DNA of 64,000 bases, taken from the NCBI RefSeq assembly GCF_900090205.1, contig NZ_LT607802.1, positions 4,060,879 to 4,124,878 of the forward strand. Direction: 5' to 3'. Shown here in pieces: positions 45,781 to 54,836 of this stretch. Positions within the stretch are counted from its first letter, which is position 1. The number at the start of each line of letters is the position of its first letter. The stretch comes from Vogesella sp. LIG4 (GTDB lineage Bacteria > Pseudomonadota > Gammaproteobacteria > Burkholderiales > Chromobacteriaceae). The position numbers and the translations under genes are program-made. The notes under the pieces are model-generated. The model was not told the DNA's origin. It made no database searches and saw only the letters and a list, made by a program, of their open reading frames with translations.

Positions 45781-47973
45781 ATGATTCGTCTGATCCGTCA
45801 AACCCTTGCCCTGCTGCTTGCCCTGTTGCTGGCCTCCCCCGCGCTCCATGCGGCCAACCCGCCACGCGTCGGCGTGGTGCTGGGCGGCGGCGGCGCGCGC
45901 GGTTTTGCCCACCTGGGCGTGCTGCAGGAGCTGGAAAAGCTGCACATCCCCATCAGCTGCATTGCCGGCACCAGTGCCGGCGCACTGATCGGCGGCGCCT
46001 ACGCCAGCGGCCAGCACCTGGACACCCTGGAGCAGCAGTTTGCCGCCGCCGACTGGGACACCCTGCTGGCCGGCAAACCACGGCGCGAGGACATGCCCTA
46101 CCAGCGCAAGCACAACGACGCCAAGAACTACTTCGACCTGACCTTCGGCTACCGCGAAGGCCAGGTGCGGCTGCCGCCGGCAGCAATCAATGCCCAGGCC
46201 ATCGACCTGTTCATCCGCCAGCTTACCGGTGCGCGCAATGCCGCCAGTTTTGACGAGTTAAGCATTCCGTTCCGCGCGGTGGCCACCGACCTGGAAAACG
46301 GCGACGCGGTGGTGTTCGACAAGGGCGATCTGAGCCTGGCGATGCGCGCCAGCATGGCGGTGCCCGGCATGTTCGCGGCGGTGGAGTCCGACGGCCGCCT
46401 GCTGGTGGACGGCGGCCTGGCGCGCCAGCTGCCGGTGGAGGAACTCAAGGGCCGCTGCGCCGACGTGCTGATCGTGGTCGATGTCGGCACCCCGGCGGTG
46501 CCGCGCGAGCAGCTGAACAACTTTCTGAACGTGCTGGACCAGACCACCTACCTGATGGTGGCGCGCAACAGCAAGGAATCGCTGGCCCGTCTGGGGCCGG
46601 ACGACATCCTGATCCGCCCGCAGCTGGACGGCTTCACCCCGGCGGACTTTGCATCCAACGGCAGGATCATCGAAGCTGGCCGCCAGGCGGCGCGCGCCCA
46701 GGCCGCCAGGCTGGGGCTGCTGGCCGCCAGCGATGCCGACTACCGGCAGTGGCAGGCTGACCGCAACATGCCGCCGGCGCCGCGCATCGACCAGGTGCAG
46801 GTAAACGGCGACTTCCACTTCATCAACCCGCAGGTCATCGACGACAAGCTCACCATCAGCAGCCACCTGGGGCTCTCCAGCTTCCACCAGCGGCTGCAGG
46901 ACGTGTTTGCCGAAGGCGACCTGGAGCGGCTGGACTATACCTTGCAGCAGCAGGATGGCCAGAATATCGCCCAGGTGGATGCCCATGAGCGCAGCACCGG
47001 GCCGAACTACTTCCGCAGCGGGCTGGAGCTGCGTTCCAGCTCGCGCGGCAATGCCACTTTCTCGCTGCTGGGCGAATACCGCCGCAGCTGGCTGAACAGC
47101 GCCGGCGGCAGTCTGCTGGCCGAGGCCAAGGTGGGCGAGGAGCCCACCTACAGCGCCGAATGGGATCAGCCGCTGAGCGCCAATTCGCCGCTGTTCGGCA
47201 GCCTGTCCGGCAGCTACGGTGAAAAGAACTACTCGCTGTATGTGCAGCACCAGTCGGAAGCGCAGTACAGCCGCACCACCCGCAGCCTGTTCGCCGATGC
47301 CGGCTGGCATTTTGGCGAGCTGGGCGAGGCGCGCGCCGGCTGGTACCGCAGCAGCAACAACCTGCAGCTCACTGTGGGCTCGCGCAGCGACAACCTGAAC
47401 GACTACACCAGCCAGGAACAGGGCGTGCGCCTGCTGCTGGCGCTGGATCAGCTGGACAACCCGCGCTGGCCGCGCAGCGGCTATGCCGCCAGGCTGGAAG
47501 CCCGCGCGCCGCAAGGCCGCGAAGGCGGCGCTCAGGTGCCGCCGCCCAGCGGCTCGCTGTCGCTGGATGCGGTTACCACCGACCAGCGCGACATCAGCTG
47601 GCGCTTCAGCCTGCGCGGCGGCTACAGTGCGCCCCGCGACAATACCAATGTGTTCGAGCTGGGCGGCTTCCGCTACCTGTCCGGTTACCAGCCGGGCGAG
47701 CTGCTGGGGCGGCAGATGCTGTTCGCACGCAGCATGATGTCGTGGCGCGTGGCCAGCCTGCCGTCGGCCATCGGCACCGGGCTGTACGTGGGCGCCTCGG
47801 CCGAGGTTGGCCGCATGCGCTCGCTGATCAGCAACAACCAGGACAGCGGCTGGCTGCCCGGCGGCACCCTGTTCATGGGCGCCGACACCCTGCTCGGGCC
47901 GCTGTTCATGGGCATCGGCCAGACCAAGCATGGCCAGCTCACCGGCTACCTCAACCTGGGCGTGGAGTACTGA
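45781..47973 (+). CDS. PlpD-type patatin phospholipase with outer-membrane barrel
   Basis: The 730-residue protein has a signal peptide (to about residue 25) and an N-terminal patatin domain with oxyanion loop GGGGARG, nucleophile Ser65 in GTSAG and catalytic Asp210 in DGG. A POTRA-like part (about 345-420, starting IDQVQVNGDFHF) and a C-terminal 16-strand barrel (ending GYLNLGVEY) follow. This is the type Vd layout of Pseudomonas PlpD: a lipase carried by its own barrel. The ATG at 45781 starts the signal peptide. Motif copies are at 45849 and 47807. Confidence 0.92.
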   Translation: MIRLIRQTLALLLALLLASPALHAANPPRVGVVLGGGGARGFAHLGVLQELEKLHIPISCIAGTSAGALIGGAYASGQHLDTLEQQFAAADWDTLLAGKPRREDMPYQRKHNDAKNYFDLTFGYREGQVRLPPAAINAQAIDLFIRQLTGARNAASFDELSIPFRAVATDLENGDAVVFDKGDLSLAMRASMAVPGMFAAVESDGRLLVDGGLARQLPVEELKGRCADVLIVVDVGTPAVPREQLNNFLNVLDQTTYLMVARNSKESLARLGPDDILIRPQLDGFTPADFASNGRIIEAGRQAARAQAARLGLLAASDADYRQWQADRNMPPAPRIDQVQVNGDFHFINPQVIDDKLTISSHLGLSSFHQRLQDVFAEGDLERLDYTLQQQDGQNIAQVDAHERSTGPNYFRSGLELRSSSRGNATFSLLGEYRRSWLNSAGGSLLAEAKVGEEPTYSAEWDQPLSANSPLFGSLSGSYGEKNYSLYVQHQSEAQYSRTTRSLFADAGWHFGELGEARAGWYRSSNNLQLTVGSRSDNLNDYTSQEQGVRLLLALDQLDNPRWPRSGYAARLEARAPQGREGGAQVPPPSGSLSLDAVTTDQRDISWRFSLRGGYSAPRDNTNVFELGGFRYLSGYQPGELLGRQMLFARSMMSWRVASLPSAIGTGLYVGASAEVGRMRSLISNNQDSGWLPGGTLFMGADTLLGPLFMGIGQTKHGQLTGYLNLGVEY

Positions 47974-48066
47974 ACCGGGAATACCGGGCCGGATGAAGCG
48001 CAAGGACAATAATCGGCCAGGGCGCCAGCAGCGCCCGGCAGCACAGGCAGAACCAGGAAACGCAGC

Positions 48067-50397
48067 ATGACGTCTCATCTTCGCAGCAGCACCGGGCCGG
48101 CGCCGTCGCCACTGCGGCCGGTCGTCGTCTATGCCCTGTTCGCCGGGCTCTGGATACTGTTATCCGACCGGCTGGCCGAGGCGCTGTTCGACGATGCAGC
48201 CACCCTCACCCTGGTCAGCACCATCAAGGGCTGGCTGTTCGTGGGCGTCACCTCGCTGCTGCTGTACGGCCTGATTCGCCGCCAGCTGGCGCTGGCGACA
48301 CAGCTGACGGCCTCCCGCCAGGCGGCGCTGCAGGCGCAGGCCGAAACCCAGCGCCTGCTCGGCGAGATCTGCAACAACTCCTCCGACGCCATCTTCGCCA
48401 AGGATCAACAAGGCCGCTACCTGTTGTTCAACCAGGAAGCCGGCCGTGTCACCGGCAAAAACCCGGCCGAGGCGCTAGGGATGGACGACAGCCAGCTGTT
48501 CCCGCCAGCGCAGGCAGCCGGCATCCGCACCAACGACCGGCAAGTGATGACGGAAAACCGCACCCACACTTACGAGGAAACGCTCAGCACCACCCGGGGA
48601 ACGGTGGTGTACCTGGCCACCAAGGGCCCGCTGCACGACAGCCAGGGCCAGGTATGCGGCATGTTCGGCATTTCGCGTGACATCACCGCGCGCAAGGCGC
48701 AGGAAGAAGAACTGCGCATCGCCGCCATTGCGTTCGAGTCGCAGGAAGGCATGATGCTCACCCGTCCCGATGGCGAGATCGTCCGCATCAACCACGCCTT
48801 CTCCACCCTTACCGGCTACAGTGCGGAAGAAGTACTGGGCAAGAATCCGGCCATGCTCGCCTCCGGCCGGCACGACCGCGCCTTCTTTGCGCAGATGTGG
48901 CAGCAGCTGCTGCACACCGGCTACTGGCAGGGCGAGATGTGGAACCGCCGCAAGGACGACGGCCTGTTCATCGCCTGGCAGACCATTTCCGCAGTGCGCG
49001 ACGAGGCCGGCACCATCAGCCATTTCATCGGCACCTTCTCCGACATCACCAGCCACCGCGAGGCAGAGGCGGAAATCCACCGCCTCGCCTACTACGACCC
49101 GCTGACCCAGCTGCCCAACCGCCGCCTGCTGCAGGACCGCATCCAGCAGGCGCTGGCCGACAGCGAGCGCAGCCGCCACTACGGCGCGCTGATCTTCCTC
49201 GACCTCGACCACTTCAAGGTGCTCAACGACACCCGCGGCCACGCCATGGGCGACCAGCTGCTGCTGGAAACCGCGCTGCGGTTGTCGCGCCACGTGCGCG
49301 AATCGGACACCGTATCGCGGCTGGGCGGTGACGAATTCGTGCTGCTGCTGGAACACCTGGGCAGCAGCCCGCAGGACGCCGCGCTGCTTACCGGGCAGAT
49401 CGCCGAAAAGATCCAGGACATGCTGTCGCTGCCGTTCCAGTTGGGCGACACCAGCTTCCACGCCAGCGCCAGCCTGGGCATCGTGTTGTTCCTCGGCCAC
49501 CAGGAGGCGCCGGACACGCTGCTGAAATACGCCGACATGGCGATGTACCAGGCCAAGGCCGCCGGCCGCGACACGCTGCGCTTCTTCGACCCGGCGATGC
49601 AGGCGGCGCTGGAAGAACGCAGCAGCATGGAACACGACCTGCACCAGGCGCTGGAGCGCGGCCAGCTGCAGCTGTACTACCAGCCGCAGCTGGACAACCA
49701 CGGGCAGCTCACCGGCGCCGAGGCGCTGCTGCGCTGGCACCACCCGACACGCGGTCTGATTCCGCCGGGCCACTTCATCCCGCTGGCGGAAGAAAGCGGC
49801 CTGATCCTGCCGGTGGGCAACTGGGTGCTGCGCAACGCCTGCCAACAGCTGGCGAACTGGCAGCAGCAGGGCCGGCCGCTGCCGCAGCTGTCGGTGAACG
49901 TCAGCGCACGCCAGTTCCGCCAGCCAGACTTCGTCCAGCAGGTCACCGCCGCGCTGGGCAGCAGCTGCGCCGACCCGCGGCAGCTGAAGATCGAGCTGAC
50001 CGAAAGCATGGTGCTGGACAATATCGACGACACCATGGACAAGATGCAGGCGCTGCGCGAGCTGGGCGTGGGCTTCTCGCTGGACGACTTCGGCACCGGC
50101 AGCTCTTCGCTGTCCTACCTCACCCGCCTGCCACTGGACGAGTTGAAGATCGACAAATCCTTCATCCTCAACCTGCCGCACAGCCGCAACGACGCCATCA
50201 TCGCGCAGACCATCATCGCCATGGCCAACGGCCTGGGTCTGCAGGTGATCGCCGAAGGGGTGGAAACCCGCGCGCAGCAGGACTTCCTGCGCGACCACCA
50301 CTGCAATGCCTACCAGGGCTATCTGTTCAGCCGCCCGCTGCCGGCGGCGGAATTCGAGCAGCTGCGCCAGCAACTGACCGCCGATAGCACGCAATGA
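48067..50397 (+). CDS. PAS-PAS-GGDEF-EAL cyclic di-GMP signalling protein
   Basis: The 776-residue protein has two N-terminal helices (about 18-70), two PAS domains (about 95-210 and 220-335), an intact GGDEF at 420-424 with an RESD inhibitory site five residues ahead, and an EAL domain (EAL at 552-554) with DDFGTGSSSLSYL. It could both make and break cyclic di-GMP, and which wins cannot be told. ydbH starts inside its stop codon (ATGA), so the two are translationally coupled. Confidence 0.92.
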   Translation: MTSHLRSSTGPAPSPLRPVVVYALFAGLWILLSDRLAEALFDDAATLTLVSTIKGWLFVGVTSLLLYGLIRRQLALATQLTASRQAALQAQAETQRLLGEICNNSSDAIFAKDQQGRYLLFNQEAGRVTGKNPAEALGMDDSQLFPPAQAAGIRTNDRQVMTENRTHTYEETLSTTRGTVVYLATKGPLHDSQGQVCGMFGISRDITARKAQEEELRIAAIAFESQEGMMLTRPDGEIVRINHAFSTLTGYSAEEVLGKNPAMLASGRHDRAFFAQMWQQLLHTGYWQGEMWNRRKDDGLFIAWQTISAVRDEAGTISHFIGTFSDITSHREAEAEIHRLAYYDPLTQLPNRRLLQDRIQQALADSERSRHYGALIFLDLDHFKVLNDTRGHAMGDQLLLETALRLSRHVRESDTVSRLGGDEFVLLLEHLGSSPQDAALLTGQIAEKIQDMLSLPFQLGDTSFHASASLGIVLFLGHQEAPDTLLKYADMAMYQAKAAGRDTLRFFDPAMQAALEERSSMEHDLHQALERGQLQLYYQPQLDNHGQLTGAEALLRWHHPTRGLIPPGHFIPLAEESGLILPVGNWVLRNACQQLANWQQQGRPLPQLSVNVSARQFRQPDFVQQVTAALGSSCADPRQLKIELTESMVLDNIDDTMDKMQALRELGVGFSLDDFGTGSSSLSYLTRLPLDELKIDKSFILNLPHSRNDAIIAQTIIAMANGLGLQVIAEGVETRAQQDFLRDHHCNAYQGYLFSRPLPAAEFEQLRQQLTADSTQ

Positions 50398-53081
50398 GCA
50401 ACAGCCAGCCTCCCGCCCCCCCCGAACCGCCACGCCGCCGCCGCTACTGGCTGGCAGCGGCCGTGCTGCTACTGCTGCTGTTACCGTTGGCCGCAGCGCT
50501 TGGCGGCTATTACTGGCTGCAACGCCAGGGCCTGCAGCTGGCCGGCCTGGGCTGGCAGCAAGGGCCGCGGGTGACGCAGTGGCAATGGCGGCAGCAAGGC
50601 TGCCTGGCTGCCGATGGCCAGGGCATGCACATCGCCGGCTGGCAACCGCTGCGCATCGAGCTGCAGCAACTGACGCTGCACAGCTGCGGCCAACCTTCCG
50701 CCAGACACGAGCTGCCCGCCCCGCCGCCTGCCGGGCTGCCGCCGTTCAGCCTGCATATCGCCAGCCTGCGACTAGCTGCGCTGCCATCACTGCCGCTGCC
50801 CCCGCTGCAACTGGCGCTGCAGCAGGCGGACGGACACTGGCAGCTGCAGGCGCAGCAACACGGCAACAGCGTGACAGCCGATTACCAGCGCGGCAGCGGC
50901 CAGTGGCAGGCCAGCGCCCGGCTACAAGCAGCCACGCTAGACACCCGCCTGCTGGGCGAGCTGGCACTGCACGGCAGCGGCCGCTGGCTGCCCGGCGATC
51001 TGCAGGCGCAATTGCAGGCCGATGGCCGCCAGCTGGGCTACCAGGGCGCGCCGCAACGCGCCGATGCCCGACTGCAACTGCAGCTGGCACAGCGCCGCTG
51101 GCAGCTTGCCGCCAGCCTGGCACAGCCGCTGGCGCTGCCTGCCGGCTGGCTGCTGCAGCCGGGCCAGGTACTGCAGGCCAGTGGCGACCTGGACGCCGTG
51201 CACAAGCTGCAGGCCGACCTGCAAGCCCATGGCCCGCAGGGCAAGCTGGCGCTGCAGCTGACGCCGGACAGCCAGTCGCTGCAGCGCGGCAGCGGCCAGC
51301 TGCGGCTGGATGGCAAGGATCTGCAGGCGCGCATACCGCTGCGCTGGGCCGACAAACAGCTGACCCTGGCGGCCGGCAGCCTGCATCTGCCGCAGGGCGC
51401 CCTGCTGAGTTGGCCGCATGACTGGCAGCTGCCACTGGCCGCCGCCGGCAACAGCCGCCTGCCCTTCCGCCTGCAATACCAGGGCCTGCAGCTGCAAAGC
51501 GACGACAGCGCCATACGCTGGGGCAATGGCGACTGGCAATGGCAGGGCGCGCTGGCGCTGGCCGGCCGTTACGCCGGCTACCGCCTGCAAGGCAACTGGC
51601 AAGGGCGAGTCGGGCCGCAGGGCGCGCACGGCACACCACTGACACTCGATGTGCAGGCACCACAGCTGCAGCTGCACGCCAGCCTGCCGGTGAACGGCAT
51701 TGACCCGCGCCAGCCACGGCTGAGCGCAGAACTCAGCGGCCATTACCAGGACTGGCCGCTGCACGGCAAACTCGGCGCGCAGCAACAGGGCCAGCGCTGG
51801 CTGGGCAGCATCGCCGCCGACAGCCGGCTGCCGTTCTACAGCCAGGGCGGCGAGTTGCAGCTTGCGGCCAACTGGCAGGGCCAGCCCGGCCACTGGCAGC
51901 TGGATGCCGGCAGCAGCCTCGCCATCGGCCAGGGCCTGCTGAACGGTGTGCTGCTCAAGCCCGTCAAGCTACAGGCCAGCAGCGCCTTGCTCAGCGACGG
52001 TCAGGGCGCCAGCGGCAAGCTGCAGCTGGATGCCGGCGGCGCGGTGGCCAGCCGCTGGAGCCTGCCGGCAGCCAATGGCGAGCTGACCCTGGCCGGCAGC
52101 CAGGCCAGCGCCAGCCTGCAGCTGCCGGCCTGGCGCAGCAAGCTGCAGCTGCACGCCCGCCGCCAGGGCGACGGCGCCAGCGGCAGCGTCGATATCGATA
52201 CCCCGCTGTCGCCCGCCATGAGCCGCGGCCTGGGCGTCACCCTGCAGCAGGGGCAGCTGAACGGCCAGCTGCAATGGGCCTGGGGCCGGCAATGGCAGCT
52301 GAACGGCAATGCCAGCGTTGGCAGCCTGGCGCTGGACTGGGGCGGCATCCTCGCCAGCGGTGGCAAGGGCCGGCTGACGTTGGCCGCAAGCCCCGCCGGC
52401 ATCAGCGTGCAAAGCGACGGCCCGCTGCAGCTGGCGCAGCTGGACGTGGGCACCCTGGTACAGAATGTCAGCCTGCAGCTGCGCTCCGACCTGCAGGACT
52501 GGCAGCTGAGCGATGTGCACGCCAGCGTGCTGGGCGGCAGCGTGGCGGCGGAACAGCTGCGCTGGCCAAGCACCGGCTTCCAGCCGGTAAGCGTGCACCA
52601 CATCGACCTGGCCGCCATTGCCGCGCTGCAGAACGACCCGCAGCCCACCGTGCAGCTGACCGGCCTGGTAGGCGGCACGCTGCCGGTACAGCTGCTGAGC
52701 GCCGGCGTGGCGCTGCAAGGCGGCCTGTTGCGCAACGAGGGTGAACTCACCCTGCGCGTGCCGGCCACCGCCGGCGTGACAGCCATGGCACAATCCAACC
52801 GTGCTGTGCAGCTAGCGCTGGACATGCTGAGCGAGTTGGATGTAAACGACTTCCAGGCCCGCCTCGACATGACACCCGTCGGCGTGCTGGATGCACTGGT
52901 GACGCTCAAAGGCGTCAACCCGAAACAAAACCGTCAGCCGGTTGTCCTGAACTACAGCCACAGTGAGAACGTGCTGGAACTGCTGCGCAGCCTGCGTATC
53001 GGTGATGAAATTTCCCGCCGTGTGCTGAACCGCAAACCCGCGGCCGGCACACGCAACCCCGTAACGGAGAGCAAGCCATGA
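50394..53081 (+). CDS. ydbH: YdbH family AsmA-like phospholipid transport protein
   Basis: The 895-residue protein has one N-terminal helix (about 20-42) and a long periplasmic repeat of beta strands rich in Leu/Gln/Gly. It ends in the family region VNPKQNRQPVVLNYSHSENV. YdbH, TamB and YhdP are partly redundant bridges that carry phospholipids to the outer membrane. It overlaps the GGDEF-EAL gene and ynbE by 4 bp each. Five motif copies lie in it (50487, 50695, 51410, 51863, 52380), the densest cluster in the window. Confidence 0.88.
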   Translation: MSNSQPPAPPEPPRRRRYWLAAAVLLLLLLPLAAALGGYYWLQRQGLQLAGLGWQQGPRVTQWQWRQQGCLAADGQGMHIAGWQPLRIELQQLTLHSCGQPSARHELPAPPPAGLPPFSLHIASLRLAALPSLPLPPLQLALQQADGHWQLQAQQHGNSVTADYQRGSGQWQASARLQAATLDTRLLGELALHGSGRWLPGDLQAQLQADGRQLGYQGAPQRADARLQLQLAQRRWQLAASLAQPLALPAGWLLQPGQVLQASGDLDAVHKLQADLQAHGPQGKLALQLTPDSQSLQRGSGQLRLDGKDLQARIPLRWADKQLTLAAGSLHLPQGALLSWPHDWQLPLAAAGNSRLPFRLQYQGLQLQSDDSAIRWGNGDWQWQGALALAGRYAGYRLQGNWQGRVGPQGAHGTPLTLDVQAPQLQLHASLPVNGIDPRQPRLSAELSGHYQDWPLHGKLGAQQQGQRWLGSIAADSRLPFYSQGGELQLAANWQGQPGHWQLDAGSSLAIGQGLLNGVLLKPVKLQASSALLSDGQGASGKLQLDAGGAVASRWSLPAANGELTLAGSQASASLQLPAWRSKLQLHARRQGDGASGSVDIDTPLSPAMSRGLGVTLQQGQLNGQLQWAWGRQWQLNGNASVGSLALDWGGILASGGKGRLTLAASPAGISVQSDGPLQLAQLDVGTLVQNVSLQLRSDLQDWQLSDVHASVLGGSVAAEQLRWPSTGFQPVSVHHIDLAAIAALQNDPQPTVQLTGLVGGTLPVQLLSAGVALQGGLLRNEGELTLRVPATAGVTAMAQSNRAVQLALDMLSELDVNDFQARLDMTPVGVLDALVTLKGVNPKQNRQPVVLNYSHSENVLELLRSLRIGDEISRRVLNRKPAAGTRNPVTESKP

Positions 53082-53257
53082 AACCCGTCTGGCTGATACC
53101 GCTCCTGGCCCTGCTGGCCGCCTGCACCCCGCGGGTGGCACTGGAAGTGCCCAAGGAGCCCATCACCATCAACCTGAACGTGAAGATCGATCACGAAATC
53201 CGCCTGAAAGTGGAAAAGGATGTCGATAGCCTCACGACCGATAGCGGACTGTTCTAG
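53078..53257 (+). CDS. ynbE: YnbE family outer-membrane lipoprotein
   Basis: The 59-residue protein has a lipobox LLAAC at about residue 16 and the family ending (EPITINLNVKIDHEIRLKV). YnbE is the outer-membrane partner that pairs with the YdbH C-terminus. It begins inside the ydbH stop (ATGA) and is too short for many gene finders. ydbL follows after 9 bp. Confidence 0.92.
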   Translation: MKPVWLIPLLALLAACTPRVALEVPKEPITINLNVKIDHEIRLKVEKDVDSLTTDSGLF

Positions 53258-53266
53258 GAGCACAAC

Positions 53267-53587
53267 ATGAAAACAGCAGCACGTTGGATCGCCATCGGCC
53301 TCCTGCTCTGCAGCGGCCTCGCCATGGCACTGGACCTGGGCAGCGCCAAGACCCAGGGCCTGGTGGGCGAGCAGCCGGACGGTTACCTGGGCGTGGTGAA
53401 ATCCACCCCGGAAGCGGTGGCACTGGCCGCCGACATCAATGCCAAGCGCCGCGAAGCCTATGATGCGATCGCCAAGAAAAACGGCGCCACCATCGACCAG
53501 GTCGCCGCGCTGGCCGGCCAGAAAGCCATCGACAAGGCCGCCCCCGGCAGCTACGTCAAGGCCAACGGCCAATGGGTAAAAAAGTAG
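53267..53587 (+). CDS. ydbL: YdbL family (DUF1318) periplasmic protein
   Basis: The 106-residue protein has a signal peptide ending in GLAMALDLG and the DUF1318 pattern KTQGLVGEQPDGYLGVV and IDKAAPGSYVKANGQW. YdbL is thought to keep YdbH and YnbE from mis-assembling. AGGAG lies before the ATG at 53267. Confidence 0.93.
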   Translation: MKTAARWIAIGLLLCSGLAMALDLGSAKTQGLVGEQPDGYLGVVKSTPEAVALAADINAKRREAYDAIAKKNGATIDQVAALAGQKAIDKAAPGSYVKANGQWVKK

Positions 53588-53623
53588 GCGAGGTTCGCTG
53601 GCAGTGAGCCGCCCGCGAACCAG

Positions 53624-53657
53624 TACCGCCCCTCATGCGAGTGGGCGGTATTTTTTT
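53624..53657 (+). terminator. Terminator of the ydbH-ynbE-ydbL unit
   Basis: TACCGCCC and GGGCGGTA pair around an 11-base loop, then seven Ts follow. A GGTTCGC/GCGAACC hairpin precedes it at 53592-53621. Confidence 0.85.
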
Positions 53658-53745
53658 GCGGCTGCCGGCATTCCGCGGTGCTGACTGATCATCCGCTTGC
53701 AGTGCCCGGCCGCCTTGGCAACAATACAACGGGATACAAGCGCCA

Positions 53746-53754
53746 TGCGGCCAA
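53746..53754 (+). repeat. Copy of the TGCGGCCAAC motif joined to a ribosome site
   Basis: The motif runs directly into CTGGAGG, the ribosome site of the next gene, so the element forms the leader of that mRNA. Confidence 0.75.
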
Positions 53755-53766
53755 CCTGGAGGCGAT

Positions 53767-54798
53767 ATGGACATCAGCAAACAGCAATTGCAGCAGGCAG
53801 TGGCACAAGGTGTACTGAGCAATGAGCAGGCCGAGGCGCTGTGGGCGTTGCTGGCCGCCGGGCACGAGGCGACGCCGCGCTTCCAGTTCACCCACATCCT
53901 GTACTACCTGGGCGGCATGATCGCCATCGGCGCCATGACGCTGTTCATGAACCTGGGCTGGGCGAGCTTTGGCGGTGGCGGGCTGGCGCTGATCTCCCTG
54001 CTCTACGCCGTGGCCTCGCTGGCCTGCTGCCGCTGGATGCTGCAGCAGCGGCTTGCCATACCGGCCGGCATCCTGGCCACGCTGGCGGTATGCATGACGC
54101 CGCTGGCGGTGTTCGGCGTGCAGGACATGCTGGGGCAATGGACGACCAATACCCATTACCAGGACTTCCACCGCTATATCGACTGGCGCTGGCTGCAGAT
54201 GGAGCTGGCAACGTTGGCCGCAGGCGCCATCGTGCTGCAGCGGCTGCGGCTGCCCTTCCTGGTCATGCCAGTGGCGGTAACGCTGTGGTACATGAGCATG
54301 GACCTGGCGCCGATGCTGTTCGACCCGGACTATGTCACTTTCGACTGGCGCGAATGGGTGTCGCTGTGGTTTGGCCTGGCCATGCTGTTGCTGGCGTTCT
54401 GGGTGGATCTGCGCAGCCGCAGCGGCAAGGATTACGCGTTCTGGCTGTACCTGTTCGGCACGCTGGCATTCTGGGGCGGGATGAGCCTGATGGATTCCAG
54501 TAGCGAACTAAACAAGTTCTTCTACCTGTGCATCAACCTGCTGATGATCTTCATCGGCGCGGTGCTGGCGCGGCGGGTGCTGGCGGTATTCGGCGGGCTG
54601 GGCTGCGCCGGCTACCTGGGCCACCTCGCCTACCAGGTGTTCCGCGACAGCCTGCTGTTCCCCTTCGTGCTGACGCTGATCGGCCTGGCGGTGATCTGGC
54701 TGGGCATACAGTGGCAACGCCGCGAGCACACCATTACTGACAATCTGCGCGCCAGGTTGCCCCCAGAATTGCAGGCCATGCTGGCACGGCGCGAGTGA
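53767..54798 (+). CDS. Multi-pass membrane protein, DUF2157-like
   Basis: The 343-residue protein begins with a soluble helical segment (QLQQAVAQGVLSNEQAEALWALL), followed by about nine membrane helices. This matches the general layout of DUF2157 proteins. No function is known. TGGAGG lies before the ATG at 53767. A reverse motif copy lies at 54214. It is followed by the rhodanese lipoprotein after 38 bp. Confidence 0.75.
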   Translation: MDISKQQLQQAVAQGVLSNEQAEALWALLAAGHEATPRFQFTHILYYLGGMIAIGAMTLFMNLGWASFGGGGLALISLLYAVASLACCRWMLQQRLAIPAGILATLAVCMTPLAVFGVQDMLGQWTTNTHYQDFHRYIDWRWLQMELATLAAGAIVLQRLRLPFLVMPVAVTLWYMSMDLAPMLFDPDYVTFDWREWVSLWFGLAMLLLAFWVDLRSRSGKDYAFWLYLFGTLAFWGGMSLMDSSSELNKFFYLCINLLMIFIGAVLARRVLAVFGGLGCAGYLGHLAYQVFRDSLLFPFVLTLIGLAVIWLGIQWQRREHTITDNLRARLPPELQAMLARRE

Positions 54799-54836
54799 CT
54801 TTCCCGGCCCTGCCCTCTTCCGCAGGAGCCGATACC

